From contig JAGCLR010000390.1 of assembly GCA_017646885.1 (NCBI GenBank), positions 1 through 14,262 on the forward strand: a stretch of DNA of 14,262 bases, written 5' to 3'. The notes beneath the pieces are model-generated. The model did not search any database and was not told the DNA's origin. It saw only the letters and a program-made list of their open reading frames with translations. Of the stretch, positions 1 through 5,387 are shown piece after piece; positions within the stretch are counted from its first letter, which is position 1; the number at the start of each line of letters is the position of its first letter. The stretch comes from Methanobrevibacter sp. (lineage in GTDB: Archaea > Methanobacteriota > Methanobacteria > Methanobacteriales > Methanobacteriaceae). A program made the translations under genes and the position numbers.

Positions 1-130
1 GGGGCTATATTTTGGGGGGGCGCGCTTGTTTGTATTAGCGCGCTTTGTTTCGTGCCTCTCTGCGCCTGTTTTGCGTTTTGGCGCTGTTCGGCTGTGGATC
101 TGTTTTATTTTTTGTTGTTTTGTTGTTTTA
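1..130. other. A-depleted noncoding tract at the left edge
   Basis: No convincing gene lies here. Only 7 of 130 bases on the plus strand are A, and positions 38-97 contain none, while the rest of the window is AT-rich. The first part is G-rich (a run of seven G at 14-20). The last part (101-130) is a T/G-rich run built from TTG and TTTTG units. A frame is open on the plus strand from base 1 to about 168, but it is rich in Phe, Leu and Cys as any T-rich sequence would be, and it runs into the promoter. It could be near a genome end or an origin, but the sequence alone does not show that. Confidence 0.6.
20..50 (+). terminator. GC hairpin followed by T-rich tail (possible terminator)
   Basis: GCGCGC at 20-25 can pair with GCGCGC at 38-43 across a 12-nt loop, followed by TTTGTTT at 44-50. 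This resembles an intrinsic terminator for plus-strand transcription entering from the left. The arm is short and self-complementary, and no upstream gene is visible, so the call is weak. Confidence 0.3.
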
Positions 131-133
131 CCT

Positions 134-150
134 CTTTACAAAATATAAAG
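134..150. promoter_or_regulatory. Candidate operator, imperfect dyad over the -35 box
   Basis: CTTTACA and TATAAAG form an inverted repeat (6 of 7 positions match) around a 3-nt centre. It covers the -35 box and the start of the spacer, where a bound repressor would block RNA polymerase. The same arms and spacing recur at 10290-10306. The HTH protein at 10603-10815 is the obvious candidate ligand; that link is inference. Confidence 0.5.
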
Positions 151-164
151 ATGTCTATTATAAT
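135..164 (+). promoter_or_regulatory. Sigma-A-like promoter of the left operon
   Basis: A -35 box TTTACA (135-140) and a perfect -10 box TATAAT (159-164) are separated by 18 bp. The expected start is near 170-172, leaving a short leader before the ribosome binding site AAGGAG (181-186) of the 152-aa gene at 197. The -35 and spacer are nearly identical to those of the promoter at 10291-10318. Confidence 0.8.
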
Positions 165-196
165 ATAGGCGCAGTAATGCAAGGAGATTTTAAAAA

Positions 197-655
197 ATGG
201 AATTAAAAGAACTAGAAACAAAAAAAGCCGAACTCATCGAATGCGTCGAAAGTTGGCGCACTCATGGCGAAGAAGGACAAGCGATGCAAGCTTTAATTAT
301 TAAGTTATTAAAGGGCACAGAGTGCACCGATCCAGACTTCGCCCAAGCTTTAGAAGATGGCACAGCCGAAGCCATCATCAGTTTAGATCTAGACTGTTAC
401 AGCCTCGCGGACTTTGTGAAATGGCTCGCAGATCATGACTTCGATCTATTTGTTGATTACAGATTTGCAGAAACTAAGACAATTACAGATGCGATCCACG
501 AGATAGAGCAAGATCAAGAAGATCCATCATATTGTTATAACTTCGATCTTCAAGAATTTAACGAGCTAGAGGATGAAGATGACAAAGCCGACTACATAAA
601 AGACCATTTTGATGGGCTCTTATATAGTGATGAGACTCTTGTCATCAGTTGGTAA
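197..655 (+). CDS. Highly acidic 152-aa protein, unknown function
   Basis: I do not recognise a family. About 41 of 152 residues are Asp or Glu against about 11 Lys or Arg, giving a net charge near -30 spread over the length, with an acidic cluster NELEDEDDKAD near residues 112-122. There is no signal peptide or membrane segment. The ATG follows AAGGAG with a 10-nt spacer. The gene is alone between a strong promoter and an intrinsic terminator (656-681), an arrangement expected for a protein needed early and in quantity. Extreme acidity in a small early phage protein is typical of DNA mimics that block restriction or repair enzymes (T7 Ocr, ArdA and phi29 p56 are known examples), but I see no sequence match to any of them, so this role is a guess. 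Confidence 0.85.
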   Translation: MELKELETKKAELIECVESWRTHGEEGQAMQALIIKLLKGTECTDPDFAQALEDGTAEAIISLDLDCYSLADFVKWLADHDFDLFVDYRFAETKTITDAIHEIEQDQEDPSYCYNFDLQEFNELEDEDDKADYIKDHFDGLLYSDETLVISW

Positions 656-681
656 GGGGGCAGGCTTTGCCCCTCTTTCTT
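656..681 (+). terminator. Intrinsic terminator after the acidic gene
   Basis: Directly after the TAA stop, GGGGCA (657-662) pairs perfectly with TGCCCC (668-673) over a 5-nt loop, with a possible extra G-U pair. A TCTTTCTT tract (674-681) follows. It should end much of the transcription from the promoter at 135-164, so downstream genes would depend on read-through or an unseen promoter. Confidence 0.7.
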
Positions 682-688
682 AATGTCG

Positions 689-707
689 CGTGAGATTTTT
701 TCTCACG
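689..707 (+). other. Second hairpin in the leader of the next gene
   Basis: CGTGAGA (689-695) and TCTCACG (701-707) form a perfect 7-bp stem with a TTTTT loop. It lies 8 nt past the T-tract of the terminator and upstream of the likely start at 755. An ATG at 683 sits just before its 5' arm. Possible roles are transcript stabilisation or control of read-through. Confidence 0.45.
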
Positions 708-754
708 AGGTCGCAAGCCCTCAAAAAGACAGAGCGAGAAAGGCATTTTTAATT

Positions 755-1018
755 ATGAACAAAACCGAAAAGATGCGCGGATGTGTCGCGCTTTGTGCTG
801 TTTCTCTTGCCAATTTGCGCGAGTTGCGCGATGCTCTTTTAAATGAGCGCGCTTTATTATTTAAGGCGCTAGAAATTACAGATGGAGATGCAGAAAAAAT
901 CGATGATCCATCACTTTATGGAATCGCAAACGATCTAGAATGGAACGCGGAAAGGCTCGAAGACTCCGCCCATGAATTAGAGAGTGTTATAAAAGACTTA
1001 GAAAGAATTATTATATAA
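755..1018 (+). CDS. Small helical protein, unknown function
   Basis: This 87-aa protein is read from ATG 755, preceded by GAAAGG (738-743) with an 11-nt spacer. The longer frame from ATG 683 (111 aa) has no ribosome binding site, and its first 24 codons run through the hairpin at 689-707, so I prefer the shorter form. The product looks all-helical, with heptad-like Leu spacing around SLANLRELRDALL and a second helix near the C-terminus (ERLEDSAHELESVIKDLERI), suggesting a small coiled coil. No motif or family is recognised. It is followed 14 nt later by the next gene and probably shares its transcript. Confidence 0.6.
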   Translation: MNKTEKMRGCVALCAVSLANLRELRDALLNERALLFKALEITDGDAEKIDDPSLYGIANDLEWNAERLEDSAHELESVIKDLERIII

Positions 1019-1032
1019 CAGGAGGACCAAAG

Positions 1033-1275
1033 ATGGGAAAAGGTCGCGCGCTTTGTTTTGTTGTGGTTATAAAGCACGAGGGCAAGCGCTATTATTTAAA
1101 AAGCATAAAAATAACAGAAACAGAAGGCTCACCCCTTCCGACTTTTGAGGGGCTTTTTTCGCCTAGTCTAATTGAGGCTAAAAAGTTTTTAAAAGATTAT
1201 GATGCAAAATTTTTTGCAACTAAATTTGAGGGGGCACGAGTTGAAATTATCAAAACAGGGGAGGTGTTAAAGTGA
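1033..1275 (+). CDS. Small unknown protein (80 aa)
   Basis: The ATG is preceded by AGGAGG (1020-1025) with a 7-nt spacer, so the start is well supported. The product is basic, with an N-terminal beta-like stretch (FVVVIKHEGKRYYLKSIKI) and a helix near SLIEAKKFLKDYDAKF. This pattern loosely resembles the 46-residue protein at 2166-2306, but I assign no family. The TGA stop overlaps the GTG start of the methyltransferase by 4 nt, so the two are probably translationally coupled. A hairpin with a T-tail lies inside the gene at 1132-1159. Confidence 0.7.
   Translation: MGKGRALCFVVVIKHEGKRYYLKSIKITETEGSPLPTFEGLFSPSLIEAKKFLKDYDAKFFATKFEGARVEIIKTGEVLK
1132..1159 (+). terminator. Terminator-like hairpin inside the 80-aa gene
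   Basis: CCCCT (1132-1136) pairs with AGGGG (1148-1152) and is followed by CTTTTTT (1153-1159). It looks like an intrinsic terminator but lies within a translated gene, where ribosomes would normally prevent it forming. It could act as a polar attenuator before the methyltransferase when translation is weak. The 11-nt loop is long for a strong terminator. Confidence 0.3.
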
Positions 1276-2006
1276 ACACTCTAGAATTTAATAAAATTTA
1301 CTTAGGGGATGCATACAAGCTTATAAAAGAGCTACCTGATGGATGCATCGACTTAATCGTTACAGATCCGCCCTACGATATACAGGGCATACATGGAAGC
1401 GGAATCATGAAAACACGCAAAGCAGGAACATTTATGTCTGAAATTGCAGAGGGGGAGTTAAATGTAGGCATCGACTTTTCGATACTAGATGACTTTTGCA
1501 GGGTTTTAAAGAAAATAAATTGTTATATATGGTGTAATAGGGCGATGATTCTCCCTTTGCTTAAATACTTTGTAGATGGCAAAAAATGCAACTATGAAAT
1601 AATTATTAAAGCTAAAGAGAATCCAATTCCTTTTTGTGGCACTCATTATCTTTGTGATAAAGAATATTGTCTTTATTTTTGGGAACAGGGAGTCGATATA
1701 GATATACCTTTTGAAAGAGGCAAGACAGTTTATTTAACTAAAAATAATGTCGCTGATAAAAACGACTATGGGCATCCCACTATTAAAGAGCTTTACATTA
1801 TTGAAAATTTAATAGCAAATTCCTGTAAGGGGGGGGTTGTATTTGATCCTTTTGTGGGAAGTGGCACAACTTGCTTAGGCGCAAAGCACTTAGGGCTTCA
1901 ATGGTTAGGTTTTGAAATAAACGAGAAGTATTATAAAATCGCGTGTGATAGACTTCAGGGAATAAATCAAAAGGGGCAACTCAATTTATTCGATATAGAT
2001 AATTAA
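1272..2006 (+). CDS. Beta-class DNA methyltransferase (N6-adenine or N4-cytosine)
   Basis: The protein transfers a methyl group from S-adenosylmethionine to an amino group in DNA. The catalytic motif DPPY is at residues 32-35, before the SAM-binding motif FDPFVGSGTT at 191-200; this order defines the beta class. GFEINEKYY (213-221) follows as expected. At 244 aa it is a typical minimal phage enzyme with a short recognition segment between the motifs. No restriction endonuclease is visible, so it is probably an orphan enzyme protecting phage DNA or marking it for regulation. Translation starts at GTG 1272, overlapping the previous stop. The C-terminal QLNLF (236-240) matches the sliding-clamp-binding consensus QLxLF. 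The methylated base and the site cannot be read from the sequence. Confidence 0.92.
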   Translation: MNTLEFNKIYLGDAYKLIKELPDGCIDLIVTDPPYDIQGIHGSGIMKTRKAGTFMSEIAEGELNVGIDFSILDDFCRVLKKINCYIWCNRAMILPLLKYFVDGKKCNYEIIIKAKENPIPFCGTHYLCDKEYCLYFWEQGVDIDIPFERGKTVYLTKNNVADKNDYGHPTIKELYIIENLIANSCKGGVVFDPFVGSGTTCLGAKHLGLQWLGFEINEKYYKIACDRLQGINQKGQLNLFDIDN

Positions 2007-2020
2007 AAGGGGGGTATTAA

Positions 2021-2218
2021 ATGGGCTCTTCAAAAATCAAACAGAAAAAGTGGTATTGCGCGGATGATTTATTTCTTATCTCGTTAGAGTGGGTGGAGAT
2101 CATGGAGCGCAGATATGGACAGAGCTATGTCCTTAAAAACAAAGCTAGTAGGAGGAGGTGTAAAAATGCCATTCTTAGCAAAAGGGGTAACGGTTTACGG
2201 AAGAAAAAACCGCTTTAA
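2021..2218 (+). CDS. Possible small basic protein (65 aa)
   Basis: The ATG follows AAGGGGGG (2007-2014) with a 6-nt spacer, just after the methyltransferase stop, so translation is plausible. The product has an aromatic/acidic middle (WYCADDLFLISLEWVEIMER) and a strongly basic tail. Its last 53 nt overlap the 46-aa gene at 2166 in another frame, and the basic tail may simply reflect that overlap. No family is recognised. It may be a real gene, or a leader whose translation passes over the start region of the next gene. Confidence 0.45.
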   Translation: MGSSKIKQKKWYCADDLFLISLEWVEIMERRYGQSYVLKNKASRRRCKNAILSKRGNGLRKKKPL

Positions 2219-2306
2219 GACTCATCTGTTTACAGACAAAGAAAAAGCCCTGCGCTTTTGGAAGAAGTGTCAGCGCAGAGGCTTAGATGCTCAGTTAGTT
2301 TACTGA
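2166..2306 (+). CDS. Small basic protein (46 aa), unknown function
   Basis: The start at 2166 is chosen because AGGAGGTG (2153-2160) lies 5 nt upstream, a near-perfect ribosome binding site. A longer in-frame start at 2115 has none. The product has 46 residues, with a beta-like beginning (MPFLAKGVTVYGRKNRFKTH) and an amphipathic basic helix (DKEKALRFWKKCQRR). It is the last gene of the left operon and is followed by the shared hairpin terminator. The role is unknown; the basic helix could bind nucleic acid. Confidence 0.65.
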   Translation: MPFLAKGVTVYGRKNRFKTHLFTDKEKALRFWKKCQRRGLDAQLVY

Positions 2307-2311
2307 GGGTT

Positions 2312-2346
2312 AAGGAGATCCTGATTAGAAAACATGGGATCTCCTT
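2312..2346. terminator. Two-way hairpin terminator between convergent operons
   Basis: AAGGAGATCC (2312-2321) and GGATCTCCTT (2337-2346) form a perfect 10-bp inverted repeat with a 15-nt loop in the gap between the left operon and the minus-strand late operon. The T-tracts on either side are short, but position and symmetry support termination in both directions. Confidence 0.65.
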
Positions 2347-2384
2347 TATTCTAGCGATAATCAAGTTAGGAGGCAAGATGTCGC

Positions 2385-3275
2385 TTAGTTAATTTTATTA
2401 ACTTTGTCGCCCACGAGGGTAAATGTCGCGAAGAAGTCAGTCAATGTAGTTGTAACAACAGATTTTACGCCTGAGTCATTAACCATTGTGATTTGTAATT
2501 TTTCTTCAGCCATTAAAGTTGCATTTGTGAAAATAGCAACAACATGACCGCTTCTTTGGTTTTCGTTAACATCAACATAGTCTCTGAGGTTGCCATTACA
2601 AGCGATCAATAAGCCACCTGTATTATTGACAATATCTGTGATCCATTGTCTAAGTCTAGTTGCGTTATAGGTATTGTAGCTATTATCTAAAATTGTCATT
2701 GTTAAGATGGCGCTAAAGGTAGATGTTTCTAAGTTAATGCCATGATAATAAATAGGCTTTACACTTGGGCTAGATACACCGTTAATTTGACCTGTAACAG
2801 TTAAGTTGCCTGAAATAGTTATGTTACCACTAAAGATAGCACCTAAATCTTGGCTTGTGCCATCGTTAAAATTAGCAATTAAATGCTGTGAGGCATTGAT
2901 ACTAAAGCTTGAAATTTGTTTAATTAAACCTGCATCTTTAGTTGTGCCATCAGAGAAGGTAACAATTAAATGCTGTGAGGCATTGATTTGAACATTAGAG
3001 ATATAGTTCAAAGCGGTCTTAATATCTGTATATTCAGAGCCGACCATAAAGCTATTTGAGCTAACAGCTGATACTGTGCCAATTTTAGAGTCTGCGAATA
3101 AGACTAAAGCTCCTACCTTAATTGAAATTGGGGAAGGGTTAATAATAGCGCTTTTAGCAATTTCAGTATTAGCAACATAGCTTACATTTGCTTGAAAAGG
3201 AAGCGCGTTGTTGTTAAGAAGCCATTGGACCGCTTCTTGTAAATTCATCAATGTTTTACCGTTGATTTCTAACAT
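2385..3275 (-). CDS. Fibre or receptor-binding appendage protein
   Basis: This is the last gene of the late operon (296 aa). An N-terminal region (1-90), perhaps for virion attachment, is followed by two consecutive 29-residue repeats at 92-120 and 121-149 sharing INASQHLI and DGT. A beta-rich repetitive stretch follows (SGNITISGNLTVTGQINGV, residues 149-167), then a C-terminal domain (about 170-296) that may trimerise or bind the receptor. Short 'DGT..DLG' repeats leading to a C-terminal head are common in phage fibres and head-fibre proteins. Whether it matches the phi29 gp8.5 head fibre or the gp12 appendage cannot be decided: its position after the holin-like gene matches neither exactly. 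The start is supported by AGGAGA 9 nt upstream. No chaperone or enzymatic motif is seen. Confidence 0.7.
   Translation of the reverse strand: MLEINGKTLMNLQEAVQWLLNNNALPFQANVSYVANTEIAKSAIINPSPISIKVGALVLFADSKIGTVSAVSSNSFMVGSEYTDIKTALNYISNVQINASQHLIVTFSDGTTKDAGLIKQISSFSINASQHLIANFNDGTSQDLGAIFSGNITISGNLTVTGQINGVSSPSVKPIYYHGINLETSTFSAILTMTILDNSYNTYNATRLRQWITDIVNNTGGLLIACNGNLRDYVDVNENQRSGHVVAIFTNATLMAEEKLQITMVNDSGVKSVVTTTLTDFFATFTLVGDKVNKIN
2876..2987 (-). repeat. Two 25-bp direct repeats inside the fibre gene
   Basis: The same 25 bases occur at 2876-2900 and 2963-2987, 87 bp (29 codons) apart, so the reading frame is kept. They encode the shared INASQHLI portion of the two protein repeats. Exact identity here, next to diverged flanks, suggests recent duplication or ongoing gene conversion. 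Confidence 0.85.
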
Positions 3276-3288
3276 AAGTTTTTTTCTC

Positions 3289-3687
3289 CTATCTATATTT
3301 AGATTTTTTCTTAGCTTTTTCTTCTATTTTTTCAGCTTCTTTCTTCTGAGGAGTTCCTAAGATCTTCTCAATTTGTTCTGAAGCATTAGCGATTATAAAG
3401 GAAGTTTCTTCTTCAGAAAGTTTTCGACCTAGTGTTTTACTTGCGTAATTGAGAGCGCTATTGAGGACTTCAACTTTCTTTTGTTCCCCTGAGTTCCCTG
3501 AAGCTTCCGCTAAAGAGATCCATTGTGGGAGTTGTTCAGCAATTAAGCCTAACAAGATGTCTGAGAAAGTATAACCTTTCTTTTTTCTTGTAATTAAGCC
3601 AATAATAAACGACACAACAAATAAACAAGCTGAAGCTATCAACTGCCAATTATTGATTAAAAAGATTTTTAATTCATGTAGGTCCAT
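3289..3687 (-). CDS. Holin-like membrane protein
   Basis: This 132-aa protein has one clear membrane segment (about 15-33), a basic stop-transfer cluster (TRKKK, 33-37), an amphipathic middle, and a charged Lys/Glu-rich C-terminus (115-132). A single N-terminal membrane helix followed by a helical domain with a pattern like KKVEVLNSALNYASKTLGRKL resembles the LL-H-type phage holins, which open the cell membrane at lysis. The position after the collar gene, at the end of the late operon, fits phi29, where the holin follows morphogenesis genes. No endolysin is next to it. A membrane-associated morphogenesis protein is the alternative. GAGGAGG upstream supports the start; the preceding gene ends 3 nt away. 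Confidence 0.6.
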   Translation of the reverse strand: MDLHELKIFLINNWQLIASACLFVVSFIIGLITRKKKGYTFSDILLGLIAEQLPQWISLAEASGNSGEQKKVEVLNSALNYASKTLGRKLSEEETSFIIANASEQIEKILGTPQKKEAEKIEEKAKKKSKYR

Positions 3688-3690
3688 AAG

Positions 3691-4266
3691 CTAGTCCTCC
3701 TCATCAACCGCAAATAAAATTGGACATTGGTCTCCGACAAAGCGAGAAAAACAATTCTTAAATTTGTTCAAATATTCATCAGTAGCATCGACATGAAGAT
3801 TAGCCCATAAAATTGAGTAAGCTTCCATCTTTGCTTTCTTGTTATTTGTAACATTTTGGTCGTTTATGTGAGTTAGTTCTTCGAGTTCTTGTGTAGAAGG
3901 CTCGGTAGAGGGGTTAAACGCGTGATTATAGATTTGTTTAGCGCCCTGTAATAGTTCTGCTTCAGACAAATCTCTAAGGCTCTTCTGAATGGCTTTTTTC
4001 TTCTCCCATACAGGACCATAAGTAGCTATAACAGACATAAGCTTCATTTTAAATTGAGTTATATCGAAGTTGACAATAGGGTTGTTTCCATATCTCGCAA
4101 ACAAAAGGTAAAAAGTAGCTTGTGTATTAGCAGGAGTCAAAGGTTGGACTCCACCTGAAACAAGAGTTATGAGAGCATCATAATCTTCTTTAAACTTTTC
4201 ATAGCTAGGGTAAACCTGAGCAAAAGTCATTGTTGAATATTCAGGTCTTAAATCAGGGTAACTCAT
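3691..4266 (-). CDS. Lower collar protein (phi29 gp11-like)
   Basis: This protein would form the lower collar joining the connector to the tail tube. At 191 aa it is shorter than phi29 gp11 (about 293 aa). Supporting features are its place directly after the connector and the arrangement FARYGNNPIVN (56-66), then TYGPVWEKK (82-90), then a hinge NPSTEPSTQELEELTHINDQ (117-136), which I associate with lower collar proteins of small podoviruses. Its ATG overlaps the connector stop as TAATG and has GGAGGAG upstream, so the pair is translationally coupled and made in matched amounts. No enzymatic motif is seen. Confidence 0.75.
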   Translation of the reverse strand: MSYPDLRPEYSTMTFAQVYPSYEKFKEDYDALITLVSGGVQPLTPANTQATFYLLFARYGNNPIVNFDITQFKMKLMSVIATYGPVWEKKKAIQKSLRDLSEAELLQGAKQIYNHAFNPSTEPSTQELEELTHINDQNVTNNKKAKMEAYSILWANLHVDATDEYLNKFKNCFSRFVGDQCPILFAVDEED

Positions 4267-5387
4267 TATTGTTCTCCTCCTGTTTGTTCTTTTGAGGACT
4301 CAACACCGCTATTTTCTCCTGCTTCGTTGTTATCAAACATTAAGCCATCGCCATCGAGGTCAGAGCCTGTTACTGACTCTGAAGGCATACACCAAATAGA
4401 AGTGCCCCAAATAGAATTAACAATGTTACAGAAGTTTTGTCTTATTGCTAAGCCATCTTCATAAACGAGACCAACAGTTGAAGTGTTCATCTCTTGTTCT
4501 TCTTCTAGTTTATGCGCCTTTTTCTCAAAAAGTCCACCGTTTTCTAAACCGTAAGTAGAGAGTCTCAAATTCTCGAAGGCTTGTAAGGAAAGTAAATATT
4601 CTTGTGCCTTACCAACAGGACCTTCAAATAGTTCTTGAATTTCAATAGCGGATGTGATAGGAGTCGCAAGTTTACCTGTGAGAGCGCATTTAATAATATC
4701 ATTAGAGGCTTGAATGACTTCGCCTTTAGCATCGGCATCAGATACTCTCATGCCTTTAATGCCTGTTGAAGCAATTAAAGCTGTTCTAAGAAAACATGGA
4801 ATTTCCGCCATCATTTCAATTAAAGGATCATTGACATCAGCACGAGGAACGATGTTCTGTCCGATTTGTCTTGAATAGTCCCATAAAATAACCGCAGAAT
4901 TATAGAGATCTTCCTCCTTTAATTCATCTAAGGACTTAATAGCTTTGACAACTTTAAGCTTTAGCATTGAAAGAAGAGCGCGTTGAGTTTCATAAATTTT
5001 CTTTTTCTCAGCTTGTTCTTCCTTAGTGCCTTCTGTTCCGCTAGACATTGGAACAGGATGAATTGTATTGTAGCGACCATAAAAGTCGATAGAGCCATCT
5101 AAAGCAAAAGGCATAAAATAAAATTCATCTAAGTCTTTGAAATAGAAGAAGCATAACTGACCTTTATAATAAAGAAGTCTTTCTAATTCTTCTGAAGAAA
5201 TATTACATGGTAAGTTAAACCATTTATAGCGGTTTACCGCATCTTGTTCATCTACAAGCCTCAACAAGTGTTTCATGTTTTTAAGCATTAAAACACTATC
5301 TACCATACGAGAAGGGAGACCTGTTTTTAAATCAATTCCTGCTTGTTTGTATAGAGAAGGATCTATAAGTTTTGGACCTTTACCCAT
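4266..5387 (-). CDS. Connector / portal protein (upper collar, phi29 gp10-like)
   Basis: The portal is a dodecameric ring at the head vertex through which the packaging ATPase drives DNA. This version has 373 aa (phi29 gp10 has 309). The helical clip/stem region and the C-terminal stretch around 262-300, including LSLQAFENLRLSTYGLENGG, are characteristic of the family. A charged insertion lies at about 115-135, and an acidic C-terminal extension (339-373) is not expected from phi29. That extension contains DLDGDG (343-348), which resembles a calcium-binding loop. The start overlaps the preceding stop (TAATG) behind GGAGG. The neighbours, lower collar downstream and tail knob two genes upstream, agree with the call. 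Confidence 0.82.
   Translation of the reverse strand: MGKGPKLIDPSLYKQAGIDLKTGLPSRMVDSVLMLKNMKHLLRLVDEQDAVNRYKWFNLPCNISSEELERLLYYKGQLCFFYFKDLDEFYFMPFALDGSIDFYGRYNTIHPVPMSSGTEGTKEEQAEKKKIYETQRALLSMLKLKVVKAIKSLDELKEEDLYNSAVILWDYSRQIGQNIVPRADVNDPLIEMMAEIPCFLRTALIASTGIKGMRVSDADAKGEVIQASNDIIKCALTGKLATPITSAIEIQELFEGPVGKAQEYLLSLQAFENLRLSTYGLENGGLFEKKAHKLEEEQEMNTSTVGLVYEDGLAIRQNFCNIVNSIWGTSIWCMPSESVTGSDLDGDGLMFDNNEAGENSGVESSKEQTGGEQ

Noticed and set aside
1..168. Open plus-strand frame from the first base, possibly the end of a membrane protein
   Set aside because: Its Phe/Leu/Cys-rich content follows from the T-rich sequence, and it reads through the promoter and operator; no start or family is visible.
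2378..2392. Four-codon minigene (ATG TCG CTT AGT TAA) behind a perfect AGGAGG
   Set aside because: It lies in the terminator region and overlaps the end of the fibre gene. It is probably chance, or the remnant of a deleted gene; nothing more supports it.
2806..2991. Plus-strand open frame with an internal repeat
   Set aside because: It is antisense to the fibre gene and its repeat is the shadow of the fibre repeat; no ribosome binding site.
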